Shown: positions 7,987 through 15,962 of the stretch, one piece after another | Position numbering within the stretch: the stretch's first letter is position 1 | How the letters are laid out: each line of letters begins with the position of its first letter | NCBI RefSeq assembly: GCF_012927125.1 | Contig: NZ_JABBFZ010000018.1 | Coordinates: 62,001 to 126,000, forward strand | Direction of reading: 5' to 3' | DNA from: Paraburkholderia antibiotica | GTDB taxonomy: Bacteria; Pseudomonadota; Gammaproteobacteria; Burkholderiales; Burkholderiaceae | Length of the DNA stretch: 64,000 bases | Made by a program: the position numbers and the translations under genes | The notes under the pieces: generated by a model | Seen by the model: the letters and a program-made list of their open reading frames with translations, nothing else | Told to the model about the DNA's origin: nothing | Databases searched by the model: none

Positions 7987-8730
7987 TCAGCTACTTGCCT
8001 CGCTCACCTCATTCGCGCGACGCAGCCGCTCGCGGCTATTCGACAGATGCATGCGCATCGCCGCGCGCGCGCCTTCCGCGTCGTGACGCGAGATCGCTTC
8101 GAGAATGCTCTCGTGCTCGAGGTTCACCAGCGACAGATACGCATCCGGATCGGCACGCGCGATGCCCGCCGAGTCGAGCCGGTTGCGCGGAATCAGCGCG
8201 CTGCCCATCTGCGTGAGGATGTCGACGAAATAGCGGTTGCCGGTGGCTCGCGCGACCGAAATATGGAATTGGAGATCGGCATCCACGCTATCGAGCCCGT
8301 TGTGGCGCGTGGCTTCGATCGCGTCGAGCGCGCTGCGCATGCGCGCGAGGTCGTCCGGCTTCGCGCGTTGCGCGGCGAGACCCGCGCATTCGGTTTCGAG
8401 GCTGATCCGCAGTTCGAGAATGGACAGCACGTCGCGCAGCGTGGTGGCGGGCACCATGTCGATGCCGAGTTTTTCGCGCTGCGGTTCGAGCACGAAACTG
8501 CCGATGCCGTGCCGCGTCTCGATGACCTTGCCCGCCTGCAGGCGCGAAATTGCTTCGCGAATCACCGTGCGACTCACGCTGAGCGTGCTCATCAGCTGTG
8601 ATTCGGTCGGCAGTTTGTCGCCGGGCTTCAGCATGTTGGTGGCAATCTGCTCGGTGACGTAGTTGACGACGAACTCGGCAAGATTGCGAGCGCGTCGTGG
8701 CGGGGCCGCGGATGCTAGTGGAGTAGCCAT
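7987..8730 (-). CDS. FadR-subfamily GntR transcriptional regulator of the hexuronate/aldarate cluster
   Basis: This is a 247-residue DNA-binding protein. The N-terminal winged helix (LPTESQLMSTLSVSRTVIREAISRLQ, then the GIGSFV wing) is followed by an FCD ligand domain with DLQFHISVARATGN, EHESILEAI and MRMHLSNSRERL, which supply the usual Asp/His metal ligands. The start at 8730 is chosen because AAAGGAG lies nine bases upstream; an ATG at 8778 would add 16 residues without such a site. It lies between the KGSADH and gudP-kdgD units. The palindrome at 8785-8797, matching operators elsewhere in the cluster, suggests autoregulation. It probably corresponds to the regulator called GguR in Burkholderiales, but that name is an inference. 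Confidence 0.85.
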   Translation of the reverse strand: MATPLASAAPPRRARNLAEFVVNYVTEQIATNMLKPGDKLPTESQLMSTLSVSRTVIREAISRLQAGKVIETRHGIGSFVLEPQREKLGIDMVPATTLRDVLSILELRISLETECAGLAAQRAKPDDLARMRSALDAIEATRHNGLDSVDADLQFHISVARATGNRYFVDILTQMGSALIPRNRLDSAGIARADPDAYLSLVNLEHESILEAISRHDAEGARAAMRMHLSNSRERLRRANEVSEASS

Positions 8731-8784
8731 CGAAAACGCTCCTTTGTGGGTGGTTCGCTGAGATTCCTGCATTTTCATTATATC

Positions 8785-8797
8785 GTCGTCTGACGAC
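8785..8797. promoter_or_regulatory. Perfectly palindromic operator upstream of the GntR gene
   Basis: GTCGTCTGACGAC is a 6+1+6 perfect inverted repeat and shares its left half with the cluster core GTCRTCSTACAAC. It lies in an AT-rich stretch (TTATA on both sides) about 55 bases before the regulator start, suitable for autoregulation. Confidence 0.65.
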
Positions 8798-8810
8798 TGA
8801 TTATATAAGC

Positions 8811-9076
8811 GTCGGATCGTTTTCGGCGCGAATGTGATAGGGAACGGCGCACGGCCGCTGGAGAGCCCGTCGGCGCGCGCGTAGCGCGATGCGTCGGTGC
8901 TCCGGTGGCTGATAGTTCGCGAGTCGCTATGACCGCGAGTGCGCTGAAGTACGATAACCTGGATCGACGCGGGTCGACATCAGGACTGACGAGGAGCTGA
9001 CAAAGGGGCTGGCGAAGGGAGCTGATGCAGGGCCGGCCGCCGCCGCCCCCGCCCCCCCGTACAGCCGCGCGCCCGT
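8811..9076. other. Intergenic sequence without recognised gene
   Basis: This stretch between the regulator promoter and the end of the MFS gene contains a C-rich run near 9040-9058. No ORF with a ribosome site and no clear terminator was seen. Confidence 0.5.
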
Positions 9077-10462
9077 TCAGGCGGCGCGCAGCTCGACCCG
9101 CTTGATGTCCTTGACGATCACCAGATAGCTGATCACCGTCAGCAGCGCGTTCGCGCCGACGAACACCAGCGCGCCGTTGAACGAGCCCGTGCGCGCGACC
9201 AGATAACCGATCACGATCGGCGTGACGATGCCCGCGACGTTGCCGAACATGTTGAAGATCGCGCCGGACAGGCCGAGCGCTTCCTTCGGCGACGTATCGG
9301 CGACCACCGCCCAGCCAAGTGCGCCGATGCCCTTGCCGAAGAACGCGAGCGACATCAGCGCGACGACGACCCAGTCGGTCGACACGTAGTTACAGCCGAT
9401 GATGCACGTCGACAGCAGCATCCCGCCGACGATCGGCACCTTGCGCGCGACGGTCAGCGAGCAGCCGCGACGGATCAGCCCGTCCGACAGCACGCCGCCG
9501 AGCACGCCGCCGAGAAAGCCGCAGATCGCCGGCAGCGACGCCACCAGACCCGCCTGCAGGATCGTCATCCCGCGCGCCTGCACGAGGTAGATCGGAAACC
9601 AGGTCAGGAAGAAGTAGGTCAGCACGTTGATGCAGTACTGCGCGAGATAGACGCCGAGCAGCATGCGGTTGCCGAGCAGCTGACGCACCAGCGACCAGCC
9701 GCCGGCCTGAGCGACATCGGCGGGAGCGGATTGGCTCGAGGCGCGCGAGGTACGCGCACCGTTGACGAGGCCGCCGCCCTGTTCGATGTAGTCGAGCTCG
9801 GCGCGCGACACGCGCGGATGGTCGGCGGGATTCTTCATCACCTTGAGCCACGTCAGCGCGAGCACGAGCCCGATCGCGCCCATCACGACGTAGACCATAT
9901 GCCAGCCGAACGCGTGCGTGAGCCACGCCATCAGCGGCGTGAACACGACCGCGGCGAAGTACTGCGCGGCGTTGAAGATTGCCGACGCGGTGCCGCGCTC
10001 GTTGGTCGGAAACCAGCTCGCGACCACCTTCGCGTTGGCCGGGAAGGCCGGCGCTTCGGCCGCGCCCATCACGAAACGCAGCACGAACAGCGCGGTGACC
10101 GCGGCGCCGGCGCTGCCGAGCAGGCCGATCGAGCTTTGCAGCAGCGTGAACAGCGACCACGAGAAGATGCTCGCCGCGTACACACGCCGCGCGCCGAAGC
10201 GGTCGAGCAGCCAGCCGGCCGGCAACTGCGACAGCACGTAGGCCCAGCTGAACGCGGAGAAGATGTAGCCCATGCGGATCGCGTCGAGGCTGAACGCGGT
10301 GCGCATCGCGGAACCGGTGACGGACAGCGTCGCGCGGTCGGCATAGTTGAGGGTGGTGATCAGAAAGATCAGCAGCAGGATCGTGTAGCGGACCTTGGTG
10401 CGCGCCGCGCTATCGGCGGCATCGCGGGCATTGGCGGAACGGGCCGTGCGGCTCATGTCCAT
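9077..10462 (-). CDS. gudP: MFS transporter, glucarate/galactarate carrier-like
   Basis: This 461-residue ACS-family carrier has about 12 membrane segments. The NYADRATLSVTGSAMRTAF segment near residue 39, GYIFSAFSWAYVLSQLPAGWLLDRFG and AAEAPAFPANAKVVASWFPTNERG are characteristic of GudP/GarP-type aldarate:proton symporters. ATG at 10462 is preceded by AGGAG at a good distance. It lies downstream of kdgD on the same strand, separated by a hairpin, so it is probably expressed with kdgD at reduced level. The exact aldarate is not determinable from sequence. Confidence 0.85.
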   Translation of the reverse strand: MDMSRTARSANARDAADSAARTKVRYTILLLIFLITTLNYADRATLSVTGSAMRTAFSLDAIRMGYIFSAFSWAYVLSQLPAGWLLDRFGARRVYAASIFSWSLFTLLQSSIGLLGSAGAAVTALFVLRFVMGAAEAPAFPANAKVVASWFPTNERGTASAIFNAAQYFAAVVFTPLMAWLTHAFGWHMVYVVMGAIGLVLALTWLKVMKNPADHPRVSRAELDYIEQGGGLVNGARTSRASSQSAPADVAQAGGWSLVRQLLGNRMLLGVYLAQYCINVLTYFFLTWFPIYLVQARGMTILQAGLVASLPAICGFLGGVLGGVLSDGLIRRGCSLTVARKVPIVGGMLLSTCIIGCNYVSTDWVVVALMSLAFFGKGIGALGWAVVADTSPKEALGLSGAIFNMFGNVAGIVTPIVIGYLVARTGSFNGALVFVGANALLTVISYLVIVKDIKRVELRAA

Positions 10463-10546
10463 GGGTCATCTCCTGTATCGTCGGGCGCGAATGGGATCCG
10501 CGCGCCGGGCGGCCGGCTGGCCGCCTGCCTGTCGTGCAAAAGCAGA

Positions 10547-10577
10547 AACGCCCGGCGACGTTGCCGTGCCGGGCGTT
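10547..10577 (-). terminator. Hairpin between kdgD and gudP
   Basis: A 10-bp perfect stem (AACGCCCGGC / GCCGGGCGTT) lies between the two genes. On the minus strand it is followed only by a broken T-rich stretch, so it may attenuate rather than fully stop transcription. Confidence 0.55.
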
Positions 10578-10669
10578 CGCGACGGGACCGTCTATGCGGT
10601 CCTCGTTCATACGGCTGGCGAAAGAAAATCCGTGTGCCGGACTTTCGCGCGAGCCGTGACGCCGGGGCC

Positions 10670-11587
10670 TTACTGCGGTCCGAGCTTCCTGATCAGCGCG
10701 TCGAGCATGTCCAGCTCTTCGGCCGTCAGATCGGTCAGCGGTGCGCGCACCGGACCTGCGTCGTGGCCGACCAGCTTCGCGCCGGCCTTGACGATGCTGA
10801 CCGCGTAGCCTGCACGACGGTTGCGGATCTTCAGATACGGCAGGAAGAAGTCGTCGATCAGCTTGCCGACCGTTGCGTGGTCGTCAGACGCGATCGCGCG
10901 GTAGAAGTCCATCGCGGTCTTCGGGATGAAGTTGAACACCGCCGACGAGTAGACCGGCACGCCGAGCGCCTTGTACGCTGCCGCGTAGACTTCCGCGGTC
11001 GGCAGGCCGCCGAGGTACGAGAAGCGGTCGCCGAGGCGGCGGCGGATCGTCACCATGTTTTCGATCTCGCCCACGCCGTCCTTGAAGCCGATCAGGTTCG
11101 GGCAACGGTCGGCCAGACGCTCGAGCATGTCGGCGTTCAGCTTCGAATTCGCGCGGTTGTAAATGATCACGCCCATGCCCGGCACGGCCTTGCAGACTTC
11201 TTCCGCGTGGTCGGCGATACCGTCCTGGCTCGCTTCGGTCAGGTAGTGCGGCATCAGCAGGATGCCGTGCGCGCCGAGGCGCTGCGCTTCCTTCGCGTAA
11301 GCGATCGCCACGCGGGTCGGGCCGCCCGCGCCGGCGAGGATCGGTACCTTGCCCTTGCAGACTTCGACCGCGGTCTTGACGACTTGCGTGTAGTCGTCTT
11401 GCGTCAGCGAGAAGAATTCGCCCGTGCCGCCGGCGACGAACAGTGCCGAAGCGCCGTACGGAGCGAGCCATTCGAGGCGCTCTGCGTAAGTGTCGGCACG
11501 GAAGTCGCCTTTAGCGTCGAAGTCGGTGATGGGGAAGGACAGGAGGCCTTCCGAAACGATCTGCTTGAGTTCCTGCGGTGTCGTCAT
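10670..11587 (-). CDS. kdgD: 5-dehydro-4-deoxyglucarate dehydratase
   Basis: This 305-residue DHDPS/NAL-superfamily lyase performs the decarboxylating dehydration of 5-dehydro-4-deoxy-D-glucarate to 2,5-dioxopentanoate. Motifs are FVAGGTGEFFSLT near residue 49 (the carboxylate-binding GTGE loop), VIIYNRANSKL with the conserved Tyr, and IGFKDGVGEIENM with the Schiff-base Lys. Length equals that of known KdgD proteins (about 303). It shares a divergent promoter region with garD, which carries two operator copies. Its product feeds the dehydrogenase encoded at 6026-7609. Confidence 0.93.
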   Translation of the reverse strand: MTTPQELKQIVSEGLLSFPITDFDAKGDFRADTYAERLEWLAPYGASALFVAGGTGEFFSLTQDDYTQVVKTAVEVCKGKVPILAGAGGPTRVAIAYAKEAQRLGAHGILLMPHYLTEASQDGIADHAEEVCKAVPGMGVIIYNRANSKLNADMLERLADRCPNLIGFKDGVGEIENMVTIRRRLGDRFSYLGGLPTAEVYAAAYKALGVPVYSSAVFNFIPKTAMDFYRAIASDDHATVGKLIDDFFLPYLKIRNRRAGYAVSIVKAGAKLVGHDAGPVRAPLTDLTAEELDMLDALIRKLGPQ

Positions 11588-11681
11588 GATGAGTAATCCA
11601 GGCGTCGGAATTGGGTCGATGGGTCGGAATCGGCCGGTGCGGCGGGGCCGTGCCGGCAGAAATTTTTTGTTAATCCAGATT

Positions 11682-11704
11682 TCTTATACGTCATCGTACA
11701 ACAA
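11682..11704. promoter_or_regulatory. GntR-type operator upstream of kdgD
   Basis: Contains GTCATCGTACAAC (11689-11701), an exact match to the cluster core, preceded by TTATAC. It lies about 100 bases before kdgD. Confidence 0.7.
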
Positions 11705-11780
11705 CAAATCAGACAACTCAACGGGGTTTTCACGGCATAATGCGCACCATAGGGTAAATACGGAACATCCAGGCTAACTT

Positions 11781-11803
11781 CTATGTTGTAGGATGACGTA
11801 TGA
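11781..11803. promoter_or_regulatory. GntR-type operator upstream of garD
   Basis: CTATGTTGTAGGATGACGTA carries the reverse-complement core (GTTGTAGGATGAC, 11785-11797). It is identical over 17 bases to the site before the dioxovalerate dehydrogenase and begins 64 bases before the garD start. Confidence 0.75.
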
Positions 11804-11844
11804 ATAGTCGGCGCGCAGGCTGAAAGCGCCTTAAGGATCGATCA

Positions 11845-13434
11845 ATGGAACACACTCCGCTCTATATACGCGTTCATCCCAATGACAATGTCGCGATCGT
11901 CGTCAACGACGGCGGTCTGGGTGAGGGCGCCGTATTTCCCGATGGCCTCAAGCTGCGCGAGCGTGTGCCGCAAGGCCACAAGGTCGCGCTGGCCGATCTG
12001 GCCGAAGGCGACGAAGTCATCCGCTACAACGTGGTGATCGGCTATGCGCTCAAGCCACTGCCGAAGGGCAGCTGGATCAACGAGCATGTGATTCGCATGC
12101 CGAGCCCGCCGGGACTCGAAGACCTGCCGATCGCAACGACCAAAGCGCCGGAGATGGCGCCGCTCGAAGGCTATACGTTCGAGGGCTACCGCAACGCGGA
12201 CGGCTCGGTCGGCACCCGCAACATTCTGGCGATCACGACCACCGTGCAGTGCGTGGCCGACGTCGTGCAGCACGCGGTGACCCGCATCAAGGCCGAACTG
12301 CTGCCGAAGTATCCGAACGTCGACGACGTCGTGAGCCTCGGCCACACGTACGGCTGCGGCGTCGCGATCGACGCGCCCGACGCGATGGTGCCGATCCGCA
12401 CCGTGCGCAACATCGCGCTGAATCCGAACTTCGGCGGCGAAGTGATGATGGTGAGCCTCGGCTGCGAGAAGCTGCAGCCCGAGCGCCTGATGCCGCCCGG
12501 CACGATTCCGATCGCGGCGGCCGCCGTCATCGACGACGTGGCCGATGTCGGCGACGTCACGCTGGAACAGAACGGCGACGTGGTGGTGCTGCAGGACGAA
12601 TCGCACGTCGGCTTCCAGTCGATGATCGTGTCGATCATGAAGATGGCCGAAGGCCACCTGAAGCGCCTGAACAACCGCCGCCGCGAAACCTGCCCGGTGT
12701 CCGACCTCGTGGTCGGCGTGCAGTGCGGCGGCAGCGACGCGTTCTCGGGTCTGACCGCGAACCCGGCCGTCGGCTTCGCGACCGACCTGCTGGTGCGCGC
12801 CGGCGGCACCGTGATGTTCTCGGAAGTCACCGAAGTGCGCGACGGCGTCGATCAGCTGACCGCACGCGCGGCCAACGCGGACGTCGCGCAGGCGATCATC
12901 CGCGAGATGCAGTGGTACGACGATTATCTGAAGCGCGGCGGCGCCGACCGCAGCGCGAACACCACGCCCGGCAACAAGAAGGGCGGCCTGTCGAACATCG
13001 TCGAAAAGGCGATGGGCTCGATCATCAAGTCGGGCAACTCGGCGATCTCCGGCGTGCTGTCGCCGGGCGAGAAAGTGCGTCAGAAGGGCCTGATCTACGC
13101 GGCGACGCCCGCCAGCGACTTCATCTGCGGCACGCTGCAGGTTGCCTCGGGCATCACGCTGCACGTGTTCACGACCGGCCGCGGCACGCCGTACAGTCTT
13201 GCCGAAGTGCCGGTCATCAAGGTCGCGACGCGCTCGGATCTCGCGCGCCGCTGGTTCGACCTGATGGACGTGAATGCCGGCACGATCGCGACCGGCCAGT
13301 CGAGCATCGAAGAGGTGGGCTGGGAGCTGTTCCGCCTGATGCTCGAAATCGCCAGCGGCCGTCAGCAGACCTGCGCGGAGAAACTCAAGCTGCACAACGC
13401 GTTGACGCTGTTCAACCCGGCGCCAGTGACCTGA
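11845..13434 (+). CDS. garD: Galactarate dehydratase
   Basis: This 529-residue enzyme of the UxaA/GarD family dehydrates D-galactarate to 5-dehydro-4-deoxy-D-glucarate. The N-terminal SAF-like domain (about residues 1-95: IRVHPNDNVAIVVNDGG..) is followed by the catalytic part with NADGSVGTRNILAI, HTYGCGVAID, VSLGCEKLQPERLMPPG, and QCGGSDAFSGLTANPAVG. Length is near E. coli GarD (523). It heads the garD-udh-lactonase unit and faces kdgD across a promoter region with two operators. An altronate dehydratase is the main alternative; context strongly favours galactarate. No glucarate dehydratase gene is seen in the window. Confidence 0.92.
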   Translation: MEHTPLYIRVHPNDNVAIVVNDGGLGEGAVFPDGLKLRERVPQGHKVALADLAEGDEVIRYNVVIGYALKPLPKGSWINEHVIRMPSPPGLEDLPIATTKAPEMAPLEGYTFEGYRNADGSVGTRNILAITTTVQCVADVVQHAVTRIKAELLPKYPNVDDVVSLGHTYGCGVAIDAPDAMVPIRTVRNIALNPNFGGEVMMVSLGCEKLQPERLMPPGTIPIAAAAVIDDVADVGDVTLEQNGDVVVLQDESHVGFQSMIVSIMKMAEGHLKRLNNRRRETCPVSDLVVGVQCGGSDAFSGLTANPAVGFATDLLVRAGGTVMFSEVTEVRDGVDQLTARAANADVAQAIIREMQWYDDYLKRGGADRSANTTPGNKKGGLSNIVEKAMGSIIKSGNSAISGVLSPGEKVRQKGLIYAATPASDFICGTLQVASGITLHVFTTGRGTPYSLAEVPVIKVATRSDLARRWFDLMDVNAGTIATGQSSIEEVGWELFRLMLEIASGRQQTCAEKLKLHNALTLFNPAPVT

Positions 13435-13566
13435 TCCGGCCGCGCTCCGCATCACATCTCAAGGCGAGCCCGGCTGTGCCGGCGCTCGCTTTTCTGTTCA
13501 GCGGACCCCTGCTGGTCCGATTGCTCATCGCAGCCAATTCGCAGCCAATTACAGAAACACAAAGAC

Positions 13567-14418
13567 ATGACCGATTCGAACCTTGACCGCGCCGCGGCAA
13601 AGAAACCCTTCCGTCGTCTGCTGCTCACCGGCGCCGCCGGCAACCTCGGCAAGCAGTTGCGCCCCGCGCTCGCGCAGTGGGCCGATATCGTGCGTGTGTC
13701 CGACATCGCGCCGCTCGGCGAAGTCGCGTCGCACGAAGAAGCGGCGGTCGTCGATCTGGCCGACGCAGCCGCGGTTCACGCGCTGCTCGAGGGCGTGGAT
13801 GCGGTCGTGCATCTGGGTGGCATTTCCGTCGAGGCGCCGTTCGAAGACATCCTCGAAGCGAACATCCGCGGCCTCTACAACCTGTACTCGTCGGCGCAGA
13901 AGCACGGCGTGAAGCGCGTGATCTACGCGAGCTCGAACCACGCGGTGGGCTTCCATCCGGTGACCTCGGTGCTCGGCACCGACGCGCCGCTGCGCCCGGA
14001 CGGCATGTACGGCGTGTCGAAGGCCTTCGGCGAATCGCTGTCGCGCTACTACTTCGACCGCTTCGGCCTCGAAACCGTGTGTCTGCGGATCGGCTCGTCG
14101 TTCGAGCAGCCGAAGACCGCGCGCATGCTGGTCACCTACCTGAGCTATCGCGACTTCATCGAACTCGTACGCTGTTCGCTATTCACCAACCGCGTCGGCC
14201 ATGCGATCGTCTACGGCGTGTCGAAGAACCGTATCTCGTGGGTCGACAACACCAATGCCGCGTTCCTCGGTTTCCGTCCGCAGGACAGCTCCGAGCAGTT
14301 CGAGCATCTGTTCCCGCCGGTCGCGCCCGACACCCGTTTCGACGACCCGACCCAGTTGTACCAGGGCGGCCCGTTCGTGCTGGCCGGTCCGATGGAGCCG
14401 AAGGCGGGGGCGAAGTAA
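13567..14418 (+). CDS. udh: Uronate dehydrogenase
   Basis: This 283-residue extended SDR enzyme oxidises D-galacturonate or D-glucuronate to the aldaro-1,5-lactone with NAD+. It shows LLTGAAGNLGKQL (Rossmann loop, residues 19-31), VVHLGGISVE, YASSNHAVGF and the catalytic YGVSK (YxxxK). Length fits Udh (about 265-285). It lies 132 bp after garD; its stop codon overlaps the start of the lactonase gene (TAATG), showing translational coupling of the two consecutive reactions. A duplicated 10-mer (GCAGCCAATT, twice around 13531-13550) lies just before the gene. Confidence 0.92.
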   Translation: MTDSNLDRAAAKKPFRRLLLTGAAGNLGKQLRPALAQWADIVRVSDIAPLGEVASHEEAAVVDLADAAAVHALLEGVDAVVHLGGISVEAPFEDILEANIRGLYNLYSSAQKHGVKRVIYASSNHAVGFHPVTSVLGTDAPLRPDGMYGVSKAFGESLSRYYFDRFGLETVCLRIGSSFEQPKTARMLVTYLSYRDFIELVRCSLFTNRVGHAIVYGVSKNRISWVDNTNAAFLGFRPQDSSEQFEHLFPPVAPDTRFDDPTQLYQGGPFVLAGPMEPKAGAK

Positions 14419-15347
14419 TGAGCGCGAATCCGCAGGTGGAGCGCTTCGAAGCCGCCGGGCCACTGCCCGCCGCGACCGGCGAAAGCCCGGTCTGGCGCGC
14501 GGCCGAACAGGCGCTGTACTGGGTCGACATTCCGGCGAAGAAAATCGTGCGCGGCTCGCTCGCGACCGGCAAGCGCACCGAATGGCAGTTGCCGGAGCAG
14601 GTCGCCTGTATCGCGTTCGATCGCAACGGCACGGTGCTCGCCGGCTGCGAGACCGGATTGTTCGCGGTCACGCTCGCGGATGCGTCGCAAGCGAGCGGCA
14701 ACGAGCCGCTGACGGCGTCGCTGCGCAAGCTCGCGGCGCCCGAATTTCCGCACCCCGGCATGCGTTTCAACGACGGCCGCTGCGACCGGCAAGGGCGTTT
14801 CTGGTCCGGCACGATGGTGATGGACATGGCGGCGGCGATCCCGGGCGGCGCGCTGTATCGCTTCGACGGGAAGGGCGTGCTGTCCGCGCCGGTCGTCGAT
14901 GCGTTGATCACGCAGAACGGTCTCGGCTGGTCGCCGGACGGCACGACGATGTATCTGTCCGACTCACATCCGCTGCGCCGGCTGATCTGGGCGTTCGACT
15001 ACGACGTCGAGACCGGCGAGCCGCGCAACCGTCGGGTGTTCGCCGATCTGCATCACCATGAGGGCCGTCCCGACGGCGCGGCGGTCGATGCCGACGGCTG
15101 CTACTGGATCTGCGCGAACGACGCCGGTGCGCTGCTGCGCTTCACGCCGCAAGGCAAGCTCGATCGCCGGATTGCGGTGCCGGCCGTCAAGCCGGCAATG
15201 TGCGCGTTCGGCGGCCGCGATCTCGACACGCTGTTCGTCACGTCGATCCGCCCGGCCAACGGCGCGAGCGAGCACGACGGCCACGTGTTCGCGCTGCGGC
15301 CCGGCGTGAATGGGCTGCCGGAGCCGGAATACGCCGGGCAACTGTAA
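14418..15347 (+). CDS. SMP-30/gluconolactonase family aldarolactonase
   Basis: This 309-residue six-bladed beta-propeller of the SMP-30/LRE family starts with TGESPVWRAAEQALYWVDI (first metal-ligand Glu) and has FNDGRCDRQGRFWSG, QNGLGWSPDGTTMYLSDS and EGRPDGAAVDADGCYW, which provide the Asn/Asp metal ligands. In this context it should open the aldaro-lactone made by Udh to galactarate or glucarate, the role described for UxuL-type lactonases. The ATG at 14418 shares its A with the udh stop codon. A strong terminator follows, so it ends the garD-udh unit. Confidence 0.88.
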   Translation: MSANPQVERFEAAGPLPAATGESPVWRAAEQALYWVDIPAKKIVRGSLATGKRTEWQLPEQVACIAFDRNGTVLAGCETGLFAVTLADASQASGNEPLTASLRKLAAPEFPHPGMRFNDGRCDRQGRFWSGTMVMDMAAAIPGGALYRFDGKGVLSAPVVDALITQNGLGWSPDGTTMYLSDSHPLRRLIWAFDYDVETGEPRNRRVFADLHHHEGRPDGAAVDADGCYWICANDAGALLRFTPQGKLDRRIAVPAVKPAMCAFGGRDLDTLFVTSIRPANGASEHDGHVFALRPGVNGLPEPEYAGQL

Positions 15348-15367
15348 GCAGGATTGCAAGGCGGCGA

Positions 15368-15401
15368 ACGCCGGGGCGAGCTTCTCGCCCCGGCGTTTTT
15401 T
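15368..15401 (+). terminator. Rho-independent terminator after the lactonase gene
   Basis: A long stem (ACGCCGGGGCGA / CTCGCCCCGGCGT) with a short loop is followed by six T residues. Confidence 0.9.
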
Positions 15402-15431
15402 ATTTTCAGGTCATTTTTACGTCGTTTTATT

Positions 15432-15454
15432 TGTCACTCGTCGTACAACATGTG
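15432..15454. promoter_or_regulatory. Distal GntR-type operator of the TRAP operon
   Basis: CTCGTCGTACAAC (15437-15449) differs from the cluster core at one position. It lies about 200 bases upstream of the second, near-consensus copy. Confidence 0.6.
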
Positions 15455-15645
15455 GTGTGAAGACCACGATTGTTCCTTGTTCGTCTCATAAAAAAACAAC
15501 ACTTCACGAGACTGTTTTCCGTTTCTTCGCATTTCGCGCGAGGCCGCGCGGGGCCTTGAGCCCGCGTGGTGTTGGTCAATGCTGCCGAGGGCTTCCCGGG
15601 TGCGGGTAAATACCGTCTGTACAAGAGAAAAGCCCTTTTATAGAC

Positions 15646-15671
15646 TTCATATGTCGTCGTACAACATATGA
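15646..15671. promoter_or_regulatory. Proximal GntR-type operator of the TRAP operon
   Basis: TTCATATGTCGTCGTACAAC carries the exact core GTCGTCGTACAAC (15653-15665), flanked by CATAT on one side and ATATG on the other, so the whole site is close to palindromic. Confidence 0.75.
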
Positions 15672-15701
15672 GCCCAAACAAATGCCTTTCTGTGTTTGGG
15701 C
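15672..15701 (+). promoter_or_regulatory. Stem-loop immediately after the TRAP operator
   Basis: A perfect 9-bp stem (GCCCAAACA / TGTTTGGGC) with a 12-base loop directly follows the proximal operator, probably in the 5' leader. Role unknown; no T-tract follows. Confidence 0.45.
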
Positions 15702-15962
15702 CGTAGTGTGCAAACACGGCGGGCTTCAGCAACGCAGGGCGGTGGTCGTTAATGCCGGTCTGCGTATTGCCAGCGCGCCGACGTGCCTGAAGTAAGTAGT
15801 CGAGTTGTCGACTGGAGTGCTGGACACACTGCGCCGGGGAATCGCGCAGCCAGTACGGCAAGTGCCCGCACCTGCGAGGGGGTGAGCGCAACGCCGGAGA
15901 CGCATCAAAACCATGTCACATCCGCAATCGATGGGATGGTCTATTTTTCAAGGAATGTCACG

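Larger units (their letters stand above)
15402..15962 (+). other. Long leader/promoter region of the TRAP transporter operon
   Basis: About 560 bases without a convincing gene. It holds two operators (15437-15449 and 15653-15665), a stem-loop directly after the second one, and the dctP ribosome site AAGGA near 15949. The remainder shows nothing recognisable. Confidence 0.6.

Noticed and set aside
7770..8216. ORF encoding a KQTQA repeat protein, and the minus-strand LPAFA repeat ORF
   Set aside because: The frame is open because the repeat unit is 15 bp; there is no ribosome site and the ORF runs into a terminator and an antisense gene.
8730..8778. Longer start for the GntR regulator
   Set aside because: The AAAGGAG site lies ahead of 8730, and the longer form would begin almost at the operator.
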